From: Rhynchosporium graminicola
Lineage: Eukaryota > Ascomycota > Leotiomycetes > Helotiales > Ploettnerulaceae
Assembly (NCBI GenBank): GCA_900074885.1
Contig: FJUW01000005.1
Coordinates: forward strand, 402,242-466,241
Direction of reading: 5' to 3'
Length of the DNA stretch: 64,000 bases
Shown here: piece by piece, positions 58,285 to 64,000 of the stretch
How positions within the stretch are numbered: position 1 is the stretch's first letter
How the letters are laid out: each line of letters opens with the position of its first letter
Notes under the pieces: model-generated
The model's input: the letters and a program-made list of their open reading frames with translations, nothing else
What the model was told of the DNA's origin: nothing
Database searches by the model: none
Made by a program: the position numbers and the translations under genes

Positions 58285-60540
58285 ATGGCTCTCAAATTCG
58301 CCCCGTTTGGTTCTGAGATTGAGCTTCCCTTCTACACGGCTCTTTCTCAGTTCAAGATCGACTTCGACAAACTTGACGACTCGGCGCGTCCTGTCTTAGG
58401 TTTATATGAGCCTCGTGTGACCTCTACGCCAGAAGAGAGTTGCCGGATGCAGGTTCTAGGAAACGCTCTTACGAGTGATGAGTGAGTTCCCATTTTGAAG
58501 GTTTCAGATATGGTATCATTTTAACAGCAGAAGCGTACCAACGGGTTACATTCGAGCAGAGGGGAAGATCAAGAATGTAAACACTGTCGAGAACTTCAAG
58601 AACCTGGACAAAGCAGCAATGTTGCATACTGCAGCAAAGCAGGTGAAAATTTCTTGAGACAATATTCGAGAGGTGAACTAATGTGTCTAGATTTGGGACG
58701 CTATTAATGACGGCACTATCTACTCTATTCCCTCCCTTCTCTCATCTTTCACAATCCTCTCCTTCGCCAACCTTAAGAAATACACCTTTACCTACTGGTT
58801 TGCTTTCCCAGCTTTACATTCAGAGCCTGTATGGAAGCAAGTCGAAGGCGCACCCTCAAATCAGCTGTCCGGAAATGAAACGGGTGCTCTTGCTGATGTG
58901 CTTGGTACTTGGAGATATGCACATGACAAGAGAGAGCACGGGTTCTTTCTGGTTAAGAAGACCTCGCCGTCGCTGCCCTTGTCGGAAAGACCTTCCACTC
59001 CAGGTGCTTCCGGTGATGAGCTGAATTATGATTGGGTGGTAGGATCTCTCAGGGAGTTTGAAAGCGGTTTCTTCAACGGCATTTCTCAAGAAGATCAATA
59101 TGTCGCATTTGTCGACCCGTCAACATATCCCGAGAATCCAGGTTGGATGCTGAGAAATCTCTTGGTGCTGATTAAGCGAAGATATAAACTCAATCGAGTC
59201 CAGATTCTCTGCTACCGAGATGTCCACTCAAGAAGACACGAGGCCAGAAGCCGGATCATTGTGTTGGAGACTGAAGGACAGGCTGCTGATACTGATGTTA
59301 TGCCAAAGGTTACTGGATGGGAGCGAAACAGTAATCAGAGACTATCGCCAAAGACGACGAACTTGGCGCAATATATGGACCCTTCACACTTGGCAGATCA
59401 AGCAGTCGATTTGAACTTGAAGCTCATGAAATGGCGGATCGCTCCAGATCTAAATCTGAACAAGATCAAGGATACCAAGTGTCTTCTCCTCGGTGCAGGT
59501 ACTCTCGGAACGTATGTCAGTCGACTTCTGATGGGCTGGGGAGTAAGGAAGATCACATTCATCGACAATGCTACCGTTTCCTTCTCAAATCCCGTTCGGC
59601 AGCCGCTGTTCGACTTCAAGGACTGCATCGATGGAGGTGCAAAGAAAGCGTTCCGAGCAGCCGAAGCTCTCCAGGAAATCTACCCAGGAGTCGATAGTAC
59701 AGGCTTTGTGATGTCAGTTCCTATGCTGGGTCATCCAATTACAGATGAGCAGAATACGCGACTCGATTTTGAGACTCTGGAAAAGCTGATGGATGATCAT
59801 GATGCTATTTTCCTGCTTATGGATACACGTGAGAGTAGATGGCTTCCAACCGTCATGGGCAAGGCCAAAAATAAGCTGGTTCTGAATGCTGCTCTTGGAT
59901 TCGATACCTGGGTTGTAATGAGACACGGTGTTTTTGCAGCAGATGGTGGACCAGCAGCCCTTGGTTGTTATTTCTGTAATGATGTTGTTGCGCCCGCAGA
60001 TGCAAGTTCACACTCACTCTCCACATTCAGGGAGGTTGCTAACAATCAAAGTCCGTTAAAGACCAGACTCTAGATCAACAATGTACAGTCACCCGCCCAG
60101 GCGTTGCACCAACCGCCTCCGCCCAACTCGTCGAACTGATGGTTTCTGCACTCCAACACCCAGACGGCGCTCGCGCCCCCGCTCCGAAGATATCCACAAA
60201 CCAACAATCAACCTCTCGCATCTCATACGAGCGCGATCCCCCCAACCACCCCTTAGGTCTCATCCCTCACCAAATCCGCGGTTTCGGCGCCACATTCCAA
60301 AACCTGTTAATTAGTGGCCAGTCTTATGATTGTTGTTCTGCTTGTTCCCCGAAGATCGTAGATGAATATAAGAGGAGTGGATGGGAGTTTATCAAGAGGG
60401 CACTTACGGAGAAAGATTACATTACGGAGTTGAGTGGATTAGCGGAGGTACAGAGACGGGCAGAGGAAGCGGCGGGGGATGTGGATTGGGATAGTGAGGA
60501 GGGGGGTATGGATGATGAAGGGGAGGGAGAACTTTTGTGA
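58285..60540 (+). CDS. ATG7: Autophagy E1-like enzyme Atg7
   Basis: Predicted 703 residues in four exons: 58285-58481, 58528-58642, 58691-60001 and 60052-60540. Atg7 activates Atg8 and Atg12 for conjugation in autophagy. The N-terminal domain starts [20 protein letters not shown]. The adenylation domain has [40 protein letters not shown] and [26 protein letters not shown] supplies zinc cysteines. The catalytic cysteine is near residue 552 in [25 protein letters not shown], zinc-site CCSAC and an acidic C-terminus follow. The third intron (60002-60051) uses a GC donor (GCAAGT) with a GCTAAC branch point and AAAG acceptor; without it the protein would stop early. Intact. Confidence 0.96.
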
Positions 60541-61124
60541 TAAGGGAAATGAATAAGAATGCGATGAAGGGAGGTTTATGAAGTATATGACAGGGAGGAA
60601 TGGGATAGGATGGACGTGGCGCACGGAATTGGGCATTTGAACGGACAACGGCGGCTTGCGTGATAGTTTGCAGAGCTTTCCAATGGATTTCCTCACGTGG
60701 TTTACCAAGTAAACTTGCCCTACTTATGAGGTCAATATGCGTTCCTTTGATATATCTTCGCATTGAAAGACAGCAAAAGATGCAATGGGGTTCACCGCGC
60801 TACTTACACTGCCTTACCTACGTACTAAACTCCCTGAGGAAGTGAGTAATATTTCACGCCGGCCTCCCACAAAACTACAAATATAAGTAAATCCTCGCAT
60901 TCCGTCCCCCAAACCAGCCTTAAGACACAAAAAAAAAACCACGACAACAGCCAACGACGTCCAAACCCCAACAGCTCTAACCTTTGTAGTTTCCACTCTA
61001 CCAAAGACAGCCCATCAGATCAGACCTATCCGGCCTTATACCACATACCCCACAGTAGGCCTATCTTCAATCCCTCAATCCCTGCATCCCTCCTCAGTTT
61101 CTGATCTTCGGTCTTTTGGCATGA

Positions 61125-61182
61125 CATTCACCCACCCATTCACTGATTCATTCACTCACTCACTCACTTACCCACTCACTCC
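61125..61182. repeat. CACT/CATT microsatellite
   Basis: Imperfect tandem repeats of CACT, CATT and CCACT units within 58 bp. Confidence 0.7.
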
Positions 61183-61358
61183 TACGTGTTCAGATAGGTA
61201 GTAAGTCATAAGTCATCCACAATCCAGAATCCACAATCCATAATTACCCTTTTCACACTGCGAGTAAGGATATCTGAGCCTACAGACACACACACACAAA
61301 CATACATAAGCTCCAATCTCAAGACAACTCAAAATTGCCAGTCAAAATAGCACGCATG

Positions 61359-61402
61359 CAGGTAGATAGATAGGCAGATAGGCAGGTAGGCAGGTAGGCA
61401 AG
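61359..61402. repeat. GGTA/GATA-type microsatellite
   Basis: Imperfect 4 bp units (GTAG, ATAG, GCAG) repeated for about 44 bp. Confidence 0.7.
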
Positions 61403-61724
61403 CACGCTCGACAAATAACTACACAAGACAATGAAAACAAAAAAAAACAAAAAAAACATCCAACGCCTCTCTCACCACCACCCGCCACCTCAAACAAAAC
61501 AAGAAAAAAAAAAGAAAGAGGCCACCTCCCCCCACATTCACTCACCACTCAACACTCATCAAAGTTTCCTTGAATTGGTTGATCATCCATCGCTGCGTTG
61601 TCAAATTTCTTTCAATTTCGTTCCACGGAGTGATTATGAAGAAGTTACATGAACCCCATCGATCTACCTATCTGTCTCTCGGTCGGCGGGTGCGGAGATG
61701 CTCGCTAGCTTCGCCTGATCATTG

Positions 61725-61800
61725 ATGTGTGTGTGTATAAGTATGTATACGTGTATATATATATATGCGTGTGTGTGTGTGTGTGAGTATAGGTATATAG
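61725..61800. repeat. GT/AT microsatellite
   Basis: GTGTGTGT tracts flank an ATATATATATAT tract over about 75 bp. This is a typical compound dinucleotide repeat. Confidence 0.75.
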
Positions 61801-62049
61801 GTATAGGTGGTATGGTTTTATCAAACCAACCCGTCTCTGCAATTGCAACTGAAGATTATTGAAAAATAGAAAAAATTTGAAATAAGAATATCATCATCAT
61901 CAGCATGATCATCAGTCATTATCCACGTAAAATGCGACCTCCAAAGAATAATAAGAAACTAAAAAATCTCGCGCATCTTCATCTCTATCCCTACCGCAAA
62001 ATCAGAAACTGGTTTAAGCGGCGATATAATAAAACAAGACACAAATCAA

Positions 62050-64000
62050 TCATCTTTCTCTCCTCCGCCTCCTCTCCCTCTTACCACCACCCCTCCCAAC
62101 ATCCTCACTCGACGCACCCCTCCCAAGATCTCCACCCTCCGCCACAAATCCCCTCAATAAATCCTTCCAGCTTTTCTTTCCCTCCACAACTTCTCCAAAG
62201 CCCGTTGCGAGTTTCTCTACCATTTCAGTTTGCCCTACCCCTTCTCCCCCTTTTCCTCCACCCAATAACCCCGCCAAGCCACCTAGCCCTCCTAATCCAG
62301 GACCACCACCAGCATCTCCTGTCCGCTCACTTCTCCGCCAGCCATTCCCGTACCGATCTAAAGGCCGTCCGTCACGATCAAATCTGTCGGGTAGGACTTC
62401 GATCTCATCTGAGGAATGAGGGGATAGAGAACGAGAACGTGAGCGAGAGTGGTGTTGATGTCGGTCATGGCGTCGGCGGCTGTGTTTAGAGGATTGAGTA
62501 GGTCGATCGGAGGAAGGGTCTGAATTTCTACGGTGGCGACGACGATGACGTTTTACTAAAGAGTTGGGATCGTCTCGATTACGATTGCGATCACGCTCAC
62601 GGTCACGCACTCTGGGTTGAACTCTGTTCTCGGCCTGAGAGAGGGGTTGAGGTTGAGGCACACGAACTAAAGCCGACGAACCAATGATTCCATCATCGGA
62701 AGGCGTAGGCGATACATCAGGATGCGCAACATCATGCTCATGGGTATGGCTCCCTGTCTTCGCGGCCGTATCATGTATAGCTGCCAGCCGACGAGAGGAA
62801 GTTGGAGATAGAGGGGCGAAGACAACGGATTTGTTTGTAGGCTTGGTGGTGGAAGGAGATGGTGGTGGCGATGAAAAAGGGGAGAGTGTTAATGTTGAGG
62901 GTATGGATGGAGTTCTACGCCTTTGTTTCAAATTTGGATCAGGGCGGGTCTTTGGGAGGGCGTCTCGAAAAGGGTTTATATGGCTGCCTGGGGAAAGTGT
63001 TAGTTTGAATGTAAGAGAGGTTGGATGACGAAAGTTCCACACGCACCCTCCTCTATATGAAATGGGTCGCGAGTAAACTGCTCGTCGGGATAGGGAGCTA
63101 CAGGGGGCGGAGGGAAATATGGCGTTGCGCTTGCGGCACTTGTAGCATGGACAGGTGTAGGTACGGATTTGGAGGCAACGAAATGAGCCTGATCAGAAGG
63201 ACGGTCATCAACACTCACATTATGACCTATATTCGGCGGGTATCCATAAGGGTCTGGATGCGGTATTTGCGGTTGATTCACGTGTTCCGCCGGATTATAC
63301 GCCGGGATGTTATAGGCCGGGATGCCCTCTTGATGGACTTGCGTGGTGGAAGTTGTAGTGTGTAGGGTGAAACCTGGTTGTGGTTGAGGAGGTGGTGGGA
63401 AAGCGTTGTTTTGGGGATAGTAAGAACCACCTGACGCGTGTGGAGGAGAGGGAGAATAATCATCTTGATAATCGCGAGCGTAGTAGTTTTCTTCGGGTAC
63501 AGGTCCTTCTTCATAACCTGCCGTGGTATTGTTAGTTCACAAAGAAATACATGACGCTGTGATTGAACATGACTATATCAACATGGACAAAGGAGAATCC
63601 ACATCACTTCGGCACCAGATTCGACAATCGTCTTGTCAACCGGCTTCGGATAGATGATGCGGAGCGAGAACGAGATCTTGAGTGCTGGGGGTCCTCACGT
63701 CTTCGCTCTCTCTCCCTATCCATCTCCTTTTTCTCTTTTCGCTTCTTGTATTGATTTATACCAATCGCCGCTGCAGCGGTTCCCGCGGCTGCTCCCGCAA
63801 TATTCCTCACTCGACTCCGACTTCGACTTCTTGAACGTCTTCGATCGTCTGAACTAGAAGAACGGGAGTGACGACGACGATGGGACCGATTTCGAGATTT
63901 CGTGGCACCATAGGCAGCACCAGCTCCGCCTGCGGCAAGAGCAGGATCGAAATCGTAGCCGCGCTGATAGGTGGTAGTTTCTTGGTGGGTGTATACGGGT
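62050..64000 (-). CDS. RS-rich DUF3824-like protein, 5' end outside window
   Basis: Minus-strand gene whose start lies beyond 64000. Visible exons: about 64000-63604, 63517-63047 and 62987-62050; the 59 bp intron 62988-63046 is well supported. The encoded part has a glycine/alanine stretch (GAAAGTAAAAIGINQYKKRK), Arg-Ser dipeptides (SRSRSRSASS) and a proline/tyrosine-rich middle (PPPVAPYPDEQF). It then gives PDPNLKQRRRTPSIP and a second RS/RD-rich region, and ends with a glycine-rich segment and basic tail (GKRERRRRRER). This composition and order fit fungal DUF3824-type proteins of unknown function. The 63518-63603 junction does not close in frame with any donor I can see, so a boundary or base may be wrong there. 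Confidence 0.6.

Larger units (their letters stand above)
60541..62049. other. Low-complexity intergenic region
   Basis: 1.5 kb rich in short tandem repeats and A or C runs; three microsatellites are listed separately. Apparent ORFs here are low-complexity artefacts. It covers the 3' sides of ATG7 (+) and the DUF3824-like gene (-). Confidence 0.5.

Noticed and set aside
60660..61652. Short ORFs in the ATG7 downstream region
   Set aside because: They are low-complexity and microsatellite-derived, with no family features.
62050..63042. Starting the last gene at the Met near 63042 (MWNFRHPTSLTF)
   Set aside because: Those residues lie in an intron (62988-63046); upstream exons continue in frame and the family is longer.
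1..64000. CRISPR array or prokaryotic defence system
   Set aside because: The spliceosomal introns and fungal gene families show eukaryotic DNA; no spaced direct-repeat array is present.

Overview
The window looks like nuclear DNA of a filamentous ascomycete (Pezizomycotina). Genes have short 43-116 bp introns with GTNNGT-type donors and CTAAC/CTAAT-like branch points. The families are typically fungal: a Zn2Cys6 regulator, a PTH11/rhodopsin-like membrane protein, CVNH proteins, NACHT STAND proteins, ATG7 and a yeast-type dCMP deaminase. A Leotiomycete-like, plant-associated fungus is a reasonable guess, but nothing here fixes the species. All exon joins were made by eye from splice motifs, frame closure and family resemblance.

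Positions 1-13,500 are AT-rich, repeat-rich and poor in genes. This part holds a degraded LTR, MITE-like inverted repeats and an assembly gap. It also holds a tandem ~1.9 kb duplication carrying two intact cyanovirin-N (CVNH) secreted-protein genes. A 1,317 bp Mutator-like element with 49 bp TIRs and an 8 bp target duplication follows, then a 193 bp solo LTR with a 5 bp duplication, and pseudogenes of a STAND N-terminal domain and a GFA-type enzyme.

Positions 14,200-47,100 are mixed. Apparently intact genes encode a small secreted protein, a BTB protein, a CYP59-like P450, a secreted clan-A glycoside hydrolase and a phytanoyl-CoA-type dioxygenase. They also encode an IucA/IucC (NRPS-independent siderophore) synthetase, a CCCH protein with a nuclease-like domain, a cupin, a Zn2Cys6 factor, a rhodopsin-like membrane protein and a secreted alpha/beta hydrolase. 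Between them lie a broken C2H2 factor, a catalase-like fragment and a 638 bp TIR element. The P450, dioxygenase, NIS synthetase, cupin, regulator and membrane protein could form a small metabolite or siderophore locus.

Positions 49,200-52,330 hold a decayed esterase-NACHT (NLR-like) gene. From 52,800 to the right edge the window is housekeeping: a mitochondrial-type PPR protein, dCMP deaminase (DCD1) head-to-head with the autophagy E1 enzyme ATG7 (which has a GC-AG intron), a microsatellite-rich spacer, and the 3' part of an RS/glycine-rich DUF3824-like gene running off the window.

No tRNA, rRNA or CRISPR array was recognised.
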